A DNA stretch of 41,965 bases from positions 1 through 41,965 of the forward strand of contig DATFXF010000156.1 of assembly GCA_035258565.1 (NCBI GenBank), given 5' to 3'. The DNA comes from DATFXF01 sp035258565 (GTDB lineage: Bacteria > Acidobacteriota > Terriglobia > Acidiferrales > UBA7541). The position numbers and the translations under genes were made by a program. The notes below the pieces were generated by a model. The model was not told the DNA's origin. It searched no databases and saw only the letters and a program-made list of their open reading frames with translations. Shown piece by piece: positions 16,880 through 25,355 of this stretch (the stretch's first letter is position 1; every line of letters begins with the position of its first letter).

Positions 16880-17566
16880 TCAGAAATGGTGCTGAAGCTC
16901 GCGAAAACTGGAGAGAATCAGGAGTTTCCCCACGCCGCTCTGGAGCTCGGCCTGCTCCAGCTCCCAAGTGGCTGCGTGCGGGATGAAGACGGCGTTGAGT
17001 CCCGCCGCAAGGGCCGGATTGATGTCGCTGCGCGGGCTGTTCCCCACCATCCAGCCACAGGACTTAACGATGCGATGCTGGCCCACCAGCCTCTTGTAAG
17101 TGGCTACTTCCTTCTCTCCCACAATCTCGATGGCTTCGAAGAATCGTTGGAGGCCCGAGCGCTCGGCCTTCGCGGCTTGTTCGGCGGGCTCACCCTTGGT
17201 GAAGAGAATCAGCCGGTGGCGCTCGGCAAGGTAGGCGAGCGTCTCGGGTACGCCCTCGAGGACATGCGGGGGTGTTTGCTCGAGCGCCTGGACCATCCGG
17301 TGCACGTCCTGCACCATCTCCGGCCGGGCTATGTTCCCCGCGAGCTTCAGATACGTCTCTTCGAGGGATCGCCCGAAGCTGCGCACTCCGTAGCCGTGCT
17401 GGCGGATGTTCGACCGCTCCGTCTCGTTCAGGATCCGGCGGATGTAGTCCCGGGCAAATCCGAGTGGTTCCACCTGGGAGATAAACTCCTCGATGCTTTT
17501 CTCGAAGAAGACGTTGTTCTCCCAAAGGGTATCGTCGGCATCAATGAGCAGCGTTTGGCGCGACAT
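16880..17566 (-). CDS. HAD-superfamily hydrolase (phosphatase)
   Basis: A 228-aa HAD hydrolase. Motif I is DADDT, with nucleophile D9 and acid D11. Motif II is the T123 of LFTKGE. K158 is the motif III lysine. Motif IV is the NSPRSDINPA segment, with the metal-binding D181. A helical cap domain (about 15-100) lies between motifs I and II, so it belongs to the C1-capped phosphoglycolate phosphatase-like group. The substrate is unknown. It starts 9 bp after the glycosyltransferase stop and precedes the PLP enzyme by 19 bp, so all three are probably one transcript. Confidence 0.9.
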   Translation of the reverse strand: MSRQTLLIDADDTLWENNVFFEKSIEEFISQVEPLGFARDYIRRILNETERSNIRQHGYGVRSFGRSLEETYLKLAGNIARPEMVQDVHRMVQALEQTPPHVLEGVPETLAYLAERHRLILFTKGEPAEQAAKAERSGLQRFFEAIEIVGEKEVATYKRLVGQHRIVKSCGWMVGNSPRSDINPALAAGLNAVFIPHAATWELEQAELQSGVGKLLILSSFRELQHHF

Positions 17567-17575
17567 GGCAGGCTT

Positions 17576-18769
17576 TCACTCGCAGGTTTCCTCCGCGTCT
17601 ATCCGGCCGCCCGCCGATCCTAGCATGGACCTCTCGAGCAGCCCGAGCGCGTCCGCGGCGATTTCGGCAGCGGCGCGAGGCCGCGCCATCGCCCGAGCCG
17701 CGGCGCGCATACGCGCCACACGTTTGGGGTCATCGAGCAGCCGGGCAATCTTCCACGCCGCCACGGGCAGGTTGTTCAAACGGATGGCTGTGCCGTGCTC
17801 CAGCAGATGGTCCGAGTTGCGCTCCTCCTGCCCGGGGATCGGCTCGATGAGCGCCATGGGCAGGCCGCAAGCCATCGCTTCAGAGACGGTCAGCCCGCCG
17901 GCCTTGCCCACCAGCAGGTCGGCGGCGGCCATCCACTCGTGCATCTCCGTGGTAAAGCCGAGGACGTGCAGGCGCGGCGAGCGGTCAGGAAATTTTCCGT
18001 TGCGGAGTGCCAACTCCCTTAGGCGCACGCGAGTTTTTTCGGCCTTGCCCGTCACGGCAACAATCTGCCAGGGCCGCCCGAGCGCGAGCAGATCAGCCAC
18101 CAAGCGCTCGATCGGACCGACGGCATAGCCGCCCGCGGAGAGGAGCAGCGTCGTACGGCTGGGATCGAGCCCGTGCCGCCGGCGCATCTCGGCGCAGTCC
18201 CTCGGCTCCGCAAAGACCGGATCAATCGGGATGCCGGTGACTCGCAAAGTCTCGCGGGGGATGCCCATGTGCGCCAGGTATTCGGCTGACTCTTCCGCCG
18301 CCAAGTAGTAGCGGTCCACGGCGCGGCAGAGCCACATCGCGTGCACATCGATGTCGGTTACGACGACGGCGTGCAGCGCGCGCACCTTTTCTTTGGCCCG
18401 GAGCCAAGCCATGATCTCCGCGGGTAGAAAATGGGTGGCCACACACAGGTCGGGCTGGACGCGCTCGAGCAGGCGAATCATCGGTCCTGTGTTCAGGCGG
18501 TCGAGTGCCAGTCGGCGTCGCCGGTGCCGCCAGGGTTGGTCCGTGCGGTCGTAGAGCAAACCCATCAGGCTTGGGGCGCGGCGCACAAGCGCGATGTACG
18601 CATCGCCGTAGATCTTCTGGAAGAGCCTGCTGGTGTAATCGAGGGCATCGATGCTCTCCACCCGGGCATCGCCCCGCGCGGCAAACGCCTTTTCGAGCGC
18701 CTGCCCCGCGCGCACATGGCCCGCACCGGAGGAGGCGGAAAGGATCAGGACTCGGCGCGGGATGCTCAT
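17576..18769 (-). CDS. MGDG synthase/UgtP-type diacylglycerol glycosyltransferase
   Basis: A 397-aa GT28-like glycosyltransferase. The N-terminal acceptor domain carries SASSGAGHVRAGQAL at 11-25, the Ser/Gly/His pattern typical of monogalactosyldiacylglycerol synthase and UgtP. The C-terminal domain has the nucleotide-sugar site GKAGGLTVSEAMACGLP and PGQEERNSDHLLEHG. Such enzymes move a hexose from UDP-sugar to diacylglycerol at the inner face of the membrane. There is no membrane span, which fits peripheral binding. A glycolipid role is likely but the sugar cannot be told. Downstream HAD and PLP genes are 9 and about 1200 bp away in the same direction. Confidence 0.85.
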   Translation of the reverse strand: MSIPRRVLILSASSGAGHVRAGQALEKAFAARGDARVESIDALDYTSRLFQKIYGDAYIALVRRAPSLMGLLYDRTDQPWRHRRRRLALDRLNTGPMIRLLERVQPDLCVATHFLPAEIMAWLRAKEKVRALHAVVVTDIDVHAMWLCRAVDRYYLAAEESAEYLAHMGIPRETLRVTGIPIDPVFAEPRDCAEMRRRHGLDPSRTTLLLSAGGYAVGPIERLVADLLALGRPWQIVAVTGKAEKTRVRLRELALRNGKFPDRSPRLHVLGFTTEMHEWMAAADLLVGKAGGLTVSEAMACGLPMALIEPIPGQEERNSDHLLEHGTAIRLNNLPVAAWKIARLLDDPKRVARMRAAARAMARPRAAAEIAADALGLLERSMLGSAGGRIDAEETCE

Positions 18770-18831
18770 GGGTCAGCGGAGGAGCGCGCGAGGCTCGGGT
18801 GCTGCCCGCGCGCAGCAAACCAGGCCGGCGC

Positions 18832-19059
18832 TCAAGGGGCTTTCAGCTCGCTGACGGCAAGCTTTTCCAGGATGCCGATAGCGATCTTCTGAGTCTCGCC
18901 GAAGTGTGAGAGGTAATTCTGGAACTCGCGGTTCAAACTGAGCGCGTGATCCGCGTCAAGCTTGGCGCGCATGATCATGTCGCGCACACGCACAGGGTGC
19001 GGCAAGACGGCGTCTTCCCTCAACTCTTCGAGCGCCGTCCTAGCATCGTAGTGATCCAT
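18832..19059 (-). CDS. 75-aa protein of unknown function
   Basis: The ATG at 19059 has a clear GGGAGG SD 5 nt upstream. The longer frame to 19179 would run through a promoter and is rejected. The product is highly charged and helical (DARTALEELREDAVLPHPVR, then ALSLNREFQNYLSHFGETQ), with no signal peptide or membrane span. It lies 62 bp upstream of the glycosyltransferase and 116 bp after the PilZ gene. I do not recognise a family. Good SD, own -10 box and acceptable codon usage make it a credible small gene. Confidence 0.65.
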   Translation of the reverse strand: MDHYDARTALEELREDAVLPHPVRVRDMIMRAKLDADHALSLNREFQNYLSHFGETQKIAIGILEKLAVSELKAP

Positions 19060-19090
19060 AGATCCTCCCGGCTGGTGTCGACAAGCTCCG

Positions 19091-19096
19091 ATTCTA
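19091..19096 (-). promoter_or_regulatory. -10 box upstream of the 75-aa protein gene
   Basis: TAGAAT preceded by GGAGG on the minus strand, 31 nt before the ATG at 19059. It would give a leader of about 25 nt that contains the SD. The same GAGGTAGAAT string occurs before the DsbA-like gene (33364-33373). No convincing -35. Confidence 0.4.
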
Positions 19097-19175
19097 CCTC
19101 CGCCCAGTGCGGGGGAACCACTCTGATTTGACATCCGGACCAGCTCAGGAGGCACAACAGCGAAGGCGCCCGTGC

Positions 19176-19502
19176 TCAAGCCGCGGCAGGCAGGAATTCG
19201 TAGCGCTCGATACGCGCGGCGACCCCGTGATGCCCAGTGAGCACGTCGACGCGCACCACCTGGCCGAAGCAGCGGATATGGACGTCACCGGCCTGGGTGA
19301 TCTCTCTGGGCAGCGTGAGCACGAACTCAATTTCGCTGCCCACGTCGTAGTATGTGTCGCTGAGAAAGTAGAGGCCGCGGAAGCTGATGTCGCGAGTTTG
19401 CCCGCGCCGCTCGACAGCACCGTTAGGGCCAGTGGAACGCACCGTCAACGGAAGAGTCATCGTGAAGCGCCGCGAGGCTCGGCGTTCGATCCCAGCCGCC
19501 AT
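19176..19502 (-). CDS. PilZ-domain protein
   Basis: A 108-aa single PilZ domain. The two cyclic-di-GMP binding motifs are present: RRASRRF near the N-terminus (RRxxR) and DISFRGLYF (D/NxSxxG). ATG 19502 is chosen because the domain begins there and a G-rich SD-like run precedes it; the frame opens at 19586. It is likely a small c-di-GMP receptor. It is divergent from the tandem-PilZ gene at 19652, with 149 bp between the two starts, so the pair may share regulation. Confidence 0.85.
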   Translation of the reverse strand: MAAGIERRASRRFTMTLPLTVRSTGPNGAVERRGQTRDISFRGLYFLSDTYYDVGSEIEFVLTLPREITQAGDVHIRCFGQVVRVDVLTGHHGVAARIERYEFLPAAA

Positions 19503-19615
19503 TCGCCCCCCCCCGAAGAGGGTGTCCCCCAGCCGTGCACAAACTAGCATCGAAGTCCGTAATGCGCAATCGGGAATTGCCCCCAATTGGGCCCCTCATT
19601 GACCCCTGGATGGCT

Positions 19616-19645
19616 TTGACCAGCTCGCCGGCCACCAGCTAAGAT
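19616..19645 (+). promoter_or_regulatory. Sigma70-type promoter for the tandem-PilZ gene
   Basis: TTGACC (19616-19621), 18-bp spacer, TAAGAT (19640-19645). The -10 box ends 6 nt before the ATG at 19652, so the transcript should start at or next to the start codon. Confidence 0.5.
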
Positions 19646-19651
19646 CACCCG

Positions 19652-20350
19652 ATGGCCAGAGCCATGAAACTTCGGCCTATCTTTCGCTGGGACCCAGGAC
19701 ACCTCTTTCGGCAGCCGCCCGGGCAGGCGTCCGTGGTCGAGCGGCGGCGCCACTCGCGTGTGCAATTGCATCTGCCCGTGCGGCTCCGGTGGCAGACCCC
19801 CCCTGGGCCATTGGACGGAGGTCACGGAGACGCTCGAGGTCTCCCGCGGCGGGCTCCTGGTTCGCCGGAGCGAGCCCTGCCCGGTGCATGCCATGCTCTG
19901 GGTGACCTTTCCCTACGACTCCACCCTTCCGCTGGGGCAGCTCGAGACGCCAGCGTGGCGCGCGTCGAGGATCAGCCGAGCGAAGGCTCGCTGGTGGCCA
20001 TCGACCTTGAAGAGCCCCCGCGGCCCGCCGCCAGGGGTGGCGCTTCCGGTGCGGAGCGGCGCCGGCAGGAGCGTGTCCCCCTGGCCCTTCCGATTCGCGT
20101 GCGCCCGGCGGACTCACCCTGGCCCGAGGAAACGATGACCATGGACATAACCGAAGATGGTGTGCGCTTCTGGACCACGCGGCTCTACTCGGTCGGCGAT
20201 GACCTGCGCATCTTCTCGCCCAGAGGATCGCTTCCCAGCCGGTGGATTACCACGGCCGAGCTGCCCGCGCGAATCGTGCGCGTGACCAGCAGACCGGGCT
20301 CCATCGCGCAGGAGGTCGCAGTGGCTTTGCTCCCACCCGCGAAACCGTAG
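19652..20350 (+). pseudogene. Tandem-PilZ protein gene with two compensating frameshifts
   Basis: Read in one frame this gives 232 aa, with a PilZ-like start (ERRRHSRVQLHLPVRLRW) and a good second PilZ domain from about residue 136 (ERRRQERVPLALP, then DITEDGVRFWT). Between them the frame is low-complexity nonsense. The +1 frame over 19803-19950 instead encodes the missing middle of PilZ domain 1, including EVSRGGLLVRR, the D/NxSxxG-like motif. The first shift maps to a run of seven C at 19797-19803. The second maps near 19945-19960, just before VARVEDQ. Either the gene is decayed, or the assembly has one extra C and one missing base. Intact, it would be a two-domain c-di-GMP receptor. Confidence 0.65.
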
Positions 20351-20353
20351 GGA

Positions 20354-20394
20354 CACCGCTGTGGCCCTTAAGCGCTGCGGTGCCCCTGAGGGCA
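20354..20394 (+). other. Hairpins between tandem-PilZ gene and hydrolase gene
   Basis: CACCGC (20354-20359) pairs with GCGGTG (20377-20382), and TGCCC-CTGA-GGGCA (20381-20394) is a compact stem with a tetraloop. The two overlap, so only one could form at a time. No U-run follows, so termination is doubtful. Confidence 0.25.
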
Positions 20395-20433
20395 ACCTCG
20401 GTGGTTCGTCGGGCCCCAAAAGAGGCGTCACCC

Positions 20434-21132
20434 GTGGCCACTCACGATACAACGGTCTTTCATCGCCGCCTCTTCCTCGAAGGCCCGGCCGGGCGCCTTG
20501 AGGCCTCGCTGTGGACTTCGCCACAGCCTGACCCGCCTATGCGCGCGGTGGTGTGCCATCCTCATCCGCTCTATGGCGGCACCATGCACAACAAGGTGGT
20601 CTTTCAAGTGGCGAAGACGCTGCACGAACTCGGCCTCGCCGTGCTGCGATTCAATTTTCGTGGCGCGGGATTGAGCACCGGAAAGCACGATGAGGGTCGC
20701 GGCGAAGTCGACGACGTGCGGACGGTACTCCGCTTTCTGGCCCAGCAGTTGCCTGCGCGTCCGGTACTGCTCGCTGGCTTCAGCTTTGGGGCTTGGGTGG
20801 GACTGCGAGTGGGCTGCACCAGCCAGGGAGAAGCCGAACCGGTGGCTGAGCTGATCGGCCTCGGCTTGCCCGTGAACCACTCAGACTTCACTTACCTGCG
20901 GGATTGTCCGCAGCCGAAGCTCTTCGTGCAGGGCGACCGCGACTCCTATGGCGCGCCGGAGAAATTGGAATCTCTCGTCACCAGTCTGCCGGATCAACAC
21001 CGGCAGCAAACGAAACTTGTGTTCGTCCCCGGCGCAGATCATTTCTTCACCGGTCAGCTCAAGGCGGTGAGTCAAGCGGTGCGCGCGTGGCTCCTCGAGC
21101 GTCATCCAGAGTTCGCATCCACACCGGGGTAG
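20434..21132 (+). CDS. Alpha/beta hydrolase (dienelactone-hydrolase-like, COG2945 type)
   Basis: Translation from GTG 20434, which has AGAGG 8 nt upstream, gives 232 aa; upstream open frame is unsupported. The CHPHPLYGGTMHNKVV block at 41-56 is characteristic of this cytoplasmic hydrolase group. The nucleophile is S117 in GFSFG. The acid is probably D168 or D170 (GDRD), and the histidine is H203 (GADHFF). The FNFRGAGLSTG stretch marks the oxyanion-loop side. Substrate is unknown; members act on esters. The gene stands alone between a broken PilZ gene and a convergent reductase. Confidence 0.88.
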   Translation: MATHDTTVFHRRLFLEGPAGRLEASLWTSPQPDPPMRAVVCHPHPLYGGTMHNKVVFQVAKTLHELGLAVLRFNFRGAGLSTGKHDEGRGEVDDVRTVLRFLAQQLPARPVLLAGFSFGAWVGLRVGCTSQGEAEPVAELIGLGLPVNHSDFTYLRDCPQPKLFVQGDRDSYGAPEKLESLVTSLPDQHRQQTKLVFVPGADHFFTGQLKAVSQAVRAWLLERHPEFASTPG

Positions 21133-21183
21133 AAGTGCTGCTTGGCGCGCCCCACATCTTCGCCGCTGGTAGCGGGATCGTTC

Positions 21184-22314
21184 TCACACCGATTCGCCTC
21201 GCTCGAAGAGCCTGGCAAACTGCTCCTCGGAGGCCGGCGGCACGCCGACCAATTCCAGATTCTCGCGAACGTGCTCGACGCGCCTCATGCCCACGAGCGC
21301 GGTGGTGATGCCGGCTGCCGAACGGGCGAATTGCAGCGCGCGGTGCAGGTCACTTCCGAGGCCCAGTGCTTCGGCGATGAAGCGCGGCAGGTTTCGCGCC
21401 ACCTGGCCCTGGAGCAGTGAGGCGCTCGAGACGAGCGTAACGCCGAGGGCGCGCGCCGCTTCCATCATCGGCAGCCGGCCGTCGTCGAATGCCTGGTTCG
21501 GCCGCGTGAGCGCCTCGGTCATAGCCAGATTGAACGGCAATTGCACGACGCGGAAGTGGTGCGCGTCGTCGGCCACTTCGTGCGCGAGGAGCACCATCTC
21601 GCGGAGGGAGATGTAGTCCGGCGCGGTCTCCGGCTGGCGGAACCCATTCCAAGTGGCCATGCCATAGAGGCGGATCTTGCCCTCGGCCGCGGCGGATTCC
21701 AGATACTCGAACGCAGCGCGCACCCGCCGGGCAAACTCCTCGCGTGTCACCAGACCCAACTGCGTTTCCGGGTTGTGGAGATAGTAGACGTCGATCGACT
21801 CCACGCCCAGGTTCAACAGGCTGCGCTCGAGCTGGTTTGCCAGGTAACGTGGAGACATGCAGTGACCGCCGGCAATCTCGTCCACGCGGAAGACGCCAGG
21901 CTCGATGTACTCGCGGAAGAAGTAGGAACCGGGGTCAGCCGGCATTTCGCCGTCGGGAGTTAGATAACCGCCCTTCGTCGCCAGGACGAGCTCGTCGCGG
22001 GCATAACCGAGTTGCGCAAGCTTCTCGAGCGCGGCGCGAATGGACCGTTCGCTGCGCTGAAAGCGGTAGTTGATGGCTGAATCGATGACGTTGATGCCGC
22101 CCTCGACGGCGGCGACCACCGCGTCCGTATAGGCCTGGTCTGTCTCGGCGTCAGGATTGCCGAGATAGGTGCCGATGCCGATGGAGGAGAGCAGGAGACC
22201 GCGCTGCTCGCCGGTCCCGAGCGCGGGCGAGGAACGGAAATGTCCCTCCGCCGCGCGGCCGGAAAACCGCGCCGCATAACGCCGCGTCCCCTCCGGTGTC
22301 GCTGAGCTGGCCAT
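21184..22314 (-). CDS. Aldo/keto reductase
   Basis: A 376-aa NAD(P)H-dependent reductase. The AKR catalytic tetrad is visible as D78 and Y83 (IDSAINYRF), K114 (LATKGGY) and H180 (YYLHNPE). It is longer than the usual 320-340 aa because of an N-terminal extension of about 40 residues. The start is ATG 22314, set by a TATACT box 10 nt upstream; an in-frame ATG at 22350 would precede that promoter. It probably reduces a sugar or other carbonyl, with substrate unknown. It converges with the hydrolase gene, with 51 bp between the stops. Confidence 0.92.
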   Translation of the reverse strand: MASSATPEGTRRYAARFSGRAAEGHFRSSPALGTGEQRGLLLSSIGIGTYLGNPDAETDQAYTDAVVAAVEGGINVIDSAINYRFQRSERSIRAALEKLAQLGYARDELVLATKGGYLTPDGEMPADPGSYFFREYIEPGVFRVDEIAGGHCMSPRYLANQLERSLLNLGVESIDVYYLHNPETQLGLVTREEFARRVRAAFEYLESAAAEGKIRLYGMATWNGFRQPETAPDYISLREMVLLAHEVADDAHHFRVVQLPFNLAMTEALTRPNQAFDDGRLPMMEAARALGVTLVSSASLLQGQVARNLPRFIAEALGLGSDLHRALQFARSAAGITTALVGMRRVEHVRENLELVGVPPASEEQFARLFERGESV

Positions 22315-22324
22315 AAGCGCCCGG

Positions 22325-22330
22325 AGTATA
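22325..22330 (-). promoter_or_regulatory. -10 box for the aldo/keto reductase gene
   Basis: TATACT on the minus strand ends 10 nt before the ATG at 22314, predicting a leader of only a few bases. A TTGTAC lies 14 bp upstream, which is too close for a normal -35. Confidence 0.45.
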
Positions 22331-22413
22331 GCAGATGCTTCCTGGTACAAGGTCCGGCGGAGAATCCTTCCGGAACGACAAGATTTGGAGAAAGCCGGGG
22401 GGCGATTCGGCCC

Positions 22414-23613
22414 TCAGGAGGACACCGGGTGGGAAGGAGGTTCGGTCGGCGCGAGAAGCCGCGAGCAGGCGCGGATCATGCGTCGGTACGGCCAGTCCGC
22501 CGCGGAGGGTTCCTTCGCGCCGCGCGCTCGCTGGCGGAAGAAAATCTCGCCCTGGCGCGGATTGGAGTAAAACCAACCCGCGAGCAGCCCGAGATGCTCG
22601 GTCAGCTCCTCGGACGCTACGCGTGGCCCAGAACCCGGCCGAGGGCCATGGTCTTCGGTGCCGATCTCAGGTTTCAACTCCTCGCGCAGAATCTCTTCAA
22701 CCGAGCGAGGCTGGCTGGCCAGCTCGCCGAAGCGCAGAAAAAAGGGATCAGCGATCCGGCCACCGCGCACGGCGAAAAGCGCAACGGTGTTCCCCTCGGC
22801 CGCGGGCTGGAGCACGACGGCGTCGAGCTCGTCCACCTGGCGGGCCAGTTCCCCCAGGCCGCTGAGGATTTCGGCCACTTTCTCAAGCTTTCGGTGCAGG
22901 GCTGCGGCGCGCTCGAAATGGAGAGCTTCGCTCGAGATTTCGCGTTCGTGCTCGAATTCGCACGCGAGCGTTCGACCGCGCGAGCCGAGAAAGTCCAGCA
23001 CGCGGCCGACCTCGACGTCATACTCCGCCTTGCTGCAACCGGCAAAGCATGGCGCCAGGCACATTTTCATCTCCGAATAAATGCAGCCGGGAAAGTTCGG
23101 GTCCCGGCGGATTTTGATCAGGCAGCGACGAAGTTTGAAGAGATCAAGGAAATCGTTCGCGAACGCTTCCGCAGCCTTGCGCGACGCGAAGGGGCCGAAG
23201 TAGAAGCCGCCGTCGGAGAGAATTCGGCGCGTGAGGTAGCAGCGCGGGTATTCGGTCCCCAGATTGACCTTGAGCAGCGCAGGCGGTCGCAGCCGCACGA
23301 GCGCCCGGTAGCGCCTCGGGAACCGCTCGCGCGCGTGCTGGTAGAAAAGCAGGTTCTGCTCGAAACGCGAGCCGGTCAGCCGATAGCGCACGCGCGCCGT
23401 AAGGTCGCGCAGGTTGAGCCGCTGGGAAGGCATCTCCGGCGCACGGAGCAGGCGCTCGGCGCGGCGGCGCAGGTCTGCGGTACGTAGCAGGTAGGGTGCG
23501 GCGCCGGCTGGCCGAGGCTCAACCAAGAAGACCGCCGGGCGCGTTGGCAGCGCCGCGAAGAATTCCTCTTCCCGTTGGGGATCAAATTCGACCTCGCCGT
23601 CAAGAGCCAACAT
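22414..23613 (-). CDS. UvrC-like protein with degenerate GIY-YIG domain and no RNase H domain
   Basis: A 399-aa protein from ATG 23613, chosen because a TATGCT box lies 6 nt upstream. The middle is clearly UvrC-like: YFGPF at 138-142, then a cysteine cluster at 164, 177, 185, 189 and 193 (RRCLI, GCIYSEMKMCLAPCFAGC in part). A helical UVR-type segment follows at about 205-250. The N-terminal GIY-YIG nuclease motif is eroded: the usual PGVY/YVG signature reads PAVF and YLLR, while LRRR at 48-51 is kept. The C-terminal RNase H-like incision domain of true UvrC (about 600 aa) is absent. It may bind UvrB or DNA without cutting, or be a Cho-like variant; a separate full uvrC is expected elsewhere. 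Confidence 0.8.
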   Translation of the reverse strand: MLALDGEVEFDPQREEEFFAALPTRPAVFLVEPRPAGAAPYLLRTADLRRRAERLLRAPEMPSQRLNLRDLTARVRYRLTGSRFEQNLLFYQHARERFPRRYRALVRLRPPALLKVNLGTEYPRCYLTRRILSDGGFYFGPFASRKAAEAFANDFLDLFKLRRCLIKIRRDPNFPGCIYSEMKMCLAPCFAGCSKAEYDVEVGRVLDFLGSRGRTLACEFEHEREISSEALHFERAAALHRKLEKVAEILSGLGELARQVDELDAVVLQPAAEGNTVALFAVRGGRIADPFFLRFGELASQPRSVEEILREELKPEIGTEDHGPRPGSGPRVASEELTEHLGLLAGWFYSNPRQGEIFFRQRARGAKEPSAADWPYRRMIRACSRLLAPTEPPSHPVSS

Positions 23614-23619
23614 TCCGCC

Positions 23620-23625
23620 AGCATA
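23620..23625 (-). promoter_or_regulatory. -10 box for the UvrC-like gene
   Basis: TATGCT on the minus strand, 6 nt before ATG 23613. The same box and spacing occur before the DnaC-like gene at 28868. No -35 is evident. Confidence 0.4.
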
Positions 23626-23686
23626 CACCGTTAGGCGCGGTGATTCCGAGCGCGCAGGAGAATCCCGTCCGTGCACTCTCGATTTC

Positions 23687-24832
23687 TTAGTAGGACTTGA
23701 GGACCCAGGAGGCGATCACCAGGCGTTGGATCTCGCTGGTGCCTTCGTAGATCTCGGTGATGCGGGCGTCGCGGTACATGCGCTCAACGGGATATTCGCG
23801 GCTATAGCCGTAGCCGCCGTGGATCTGGATGGCTTTGTGGGTGACACGGGTGGCCATTTCGCTCGCGAAGAGCTTGGCCATGGAAGCCTCCATGGTGAAC
23901 CGCGCGCCGGTGTCCTGCTTCCAGGCGGCCTTGCGGTGGAGCAACCGTGCGGCGTCGATCTCCGTGGCCATATCAGCGAGCATGAACTGGATGGCCTGAA
24001 AATTCGCAATAGGCTGGCCGAAGGCCATGCGCTGCTCGGAGTATTGGAGTGCCGCCTCAAAGGCGCCCTGCGCGATGCCGACGGCCTGCGCAGCAATGCC
24101 AATGCGGCCGCCGTCGAGCGTCGAAAGCGCCACCTTGTAGCCTTCACCTTCCTCCCCGATGCGGTTCCCAACCGGCACCTCGCAATCGGTGAAGGCGAGC
24201 TCGACGCACGCCGTGGCGTTGATGCCAAGCTTCTTTTCTTCCTTGCCCACCCGGAAACCCGGCGTGCCGCGTTCCACGACCAGCGCGGTGATGCCTTTCT
24301 CACCCTTGGCCGGATCTGTGTTCACGTACACGATCGCCGCGTCGGCGACCCCGCCGTTGGTGATCCACGCCTTCGTGCCGTTGACGATGTAGCGATCGCC
24401 CTGGCGCACCGCACGCGTGGCCAGCGCCGCGGCATTGGACCCGGCCTGTGGCTCGGTGAGCGCGTAGCAGCCAATCTTCTCGCCGCGCGCAAACGGAACC
24501 AGGAACTTCTTTTTCTGCTCCTCGGTGCCCAGGCGGTAGATGGGGTCGCAGTAGAGCGAATTCTGTACGGAGAGAATCACCCCGGTCGAGGCGCAAGCGC
24601 GCGAGATTTCTTCGACGGCGATGGCGTAGCTGACGTGGTCGAAGCCCGCGCCACCGTACTGCTCGGGCAGTGCAATGCCGGTCAAGCCCAGCTCGGCCGC
24701 CTTGCGGAACGTTTCGCGGGGGAAGCGCCCCGTCTCGTCGAGCTCGCGCGCCAGCGGCTTTACCTCGGAGGTGGCAAACTCCCGCACCGTCCGCTCGAGC
24801 ATCTTCTGTTCTTCGGTGAGTTCCAGGTGCAA
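23687..24832 (-). CDS. Acyl-CoA dehydrogenase (short-chain/butyryl type)
   Basis: A 381-aa FAD enzyme that introduces the alpha-beta double bond in acyl-CoA during beta-oxidation, passing electrons to ETF. The catalytic base is E363 in YEGTSEIQRL, the position used by short- and medium-chain members. Flavin and substrate motifs YALTEPQAGSNA, WITNGG, and the C-terminal HGGYGYSREYPVERMYRDARI region are intact. The start is a TTG at 24832 with AGAGG 7 nt upstream. It follows the HIT gene by 23 bp. Chain length is inferred from overall resemblance and is not certain. Confidence 0.95.
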   Translation of the reverse strand: MHLELTEEQKMLERTVREFATSEVKPLARELDETGRFPRETFRKAAELGLTGIALPEQYGGAGFDHVSYAIAVEEISRACASTGVILSVQNSLYCDPIYRLGTEEQKKKFLVPFARGEKIGCYALTEPQAGSNAAALATRAVRQGDRYIVNGTKAWITNGGVADAAIVYVNTDPAKGEKGITALVVERGTPGFRVGKEEKKLGINATACVELAFTDCEVPVGNRIGEEGEGYKVALSTLDGGRIGIAAQAVGIAQGAFEAALQYSEQRMAFGQPIANFQAIQFMLADMATEIDAARLLHRKAAWKQDTGARFTMEASMAKLFASEMATRVTHKAIQIHGGYGYSREYPVERMYRDARITEIYEGTSEIQRLVIASWVLKSY

Positions 24833-24855
24833 GGGTTCGCCTCTGTGCCCGTGCC

Positions 24856-25344
24856 TCAGCGCCGCACGGCGAGCGCGCGGCGGAGCTTATCATAGGTGAG
24901 GCCCAGGTCTTCGGGCTCGACGCGGGTTTCACCGGTAACGGTCATGAAGTTCGTGTCGCCCGACCAGCGCGGCAGGACATGCAGGTGCAGGTGGCCGGCG
25001 ACGCCGGCCCCGGCGCAGCGGCCGAGGTTCATGCCCAGGTTGTAGCCTTCGGGTTTGTAGACGGAGGCCAGCGCCGCTTCGACGCGCCGCGCGAGATCCA
25101 TCATCTCCGCCAGCGTCTCGGTGTCACTCTCGGAGAGTTCGCCCCGATGCACAAACGGCACAATCATGACGTGGCCGGTGGTGTATGGGAAGCGATTCAG
25201 GATGATGAAGTTTTTCGCGCCGCGGAAAACGATGAGGCTTTTCGCGTCGTCGCCCAGCGCCAGCGCGTCGCAGAAGATGCAGCGATCGTCCTTCGCGGCA
25301 TCGGCGACATAGCGGTACCGCCACGGGCTCCAGAGGTAATCCAT
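24856..25344 (-). CDS. HIT-family hydrolase (Ap4A phosphorylase-like)
   Basis: A 162-aa histidine-triad protein. The triad is H118-x-H120-x-H122 in HLHLHVLPRW, where the middle histidine attacks the alpha-phosphate of nucleotide substrates. CIFC at 22-25 is a likely zinc pair seen in this bacterial/actinobacterial-type subgroup. The N-terminal LWSPWRYRYV is typical of Ap4A phosphorylase-like members. It starts 11 bp after the IHF/HU stop and precedes the acyl-CoA dehydrogenase, so it is in the middle of a small operon. It probably clears dinucleoside polyphosphates or nucleotidyl adducts. Confidence 0.93.
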   Translation of the reverse strand: MDYLWSPWRYRYVADAAKDDRCIFCDALALGDDAKSLIVFRGAKNFIILNRFPYTTGHVMIVPFVHRGELSESDTETLAEMMDLARRVEAALASVYKPEGYNLGMNLGRCAGAGVAGHLHLHVLPRWSGDTNFMTVTGETRVEPEDLGLTYDKLRRALAVRR

Positions 25345-25355
25345 GCCCCGCGAAG

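Noticed and set aside
15943..16986. 347-aa plus-strand open frame opposite the PLP enzyme
   Set aside because: Antisense to a gene with an intact PLP lysine and phosphate loop; no domain seen.
22429..24895. Long plus-strand open frames (352 and 389 aa) opposite the UvrC-like and acyl-CoA dehydrogenase genes
   Set aside because: Antisense shadows of genes with clear motifs; no recognisable domain of their own.
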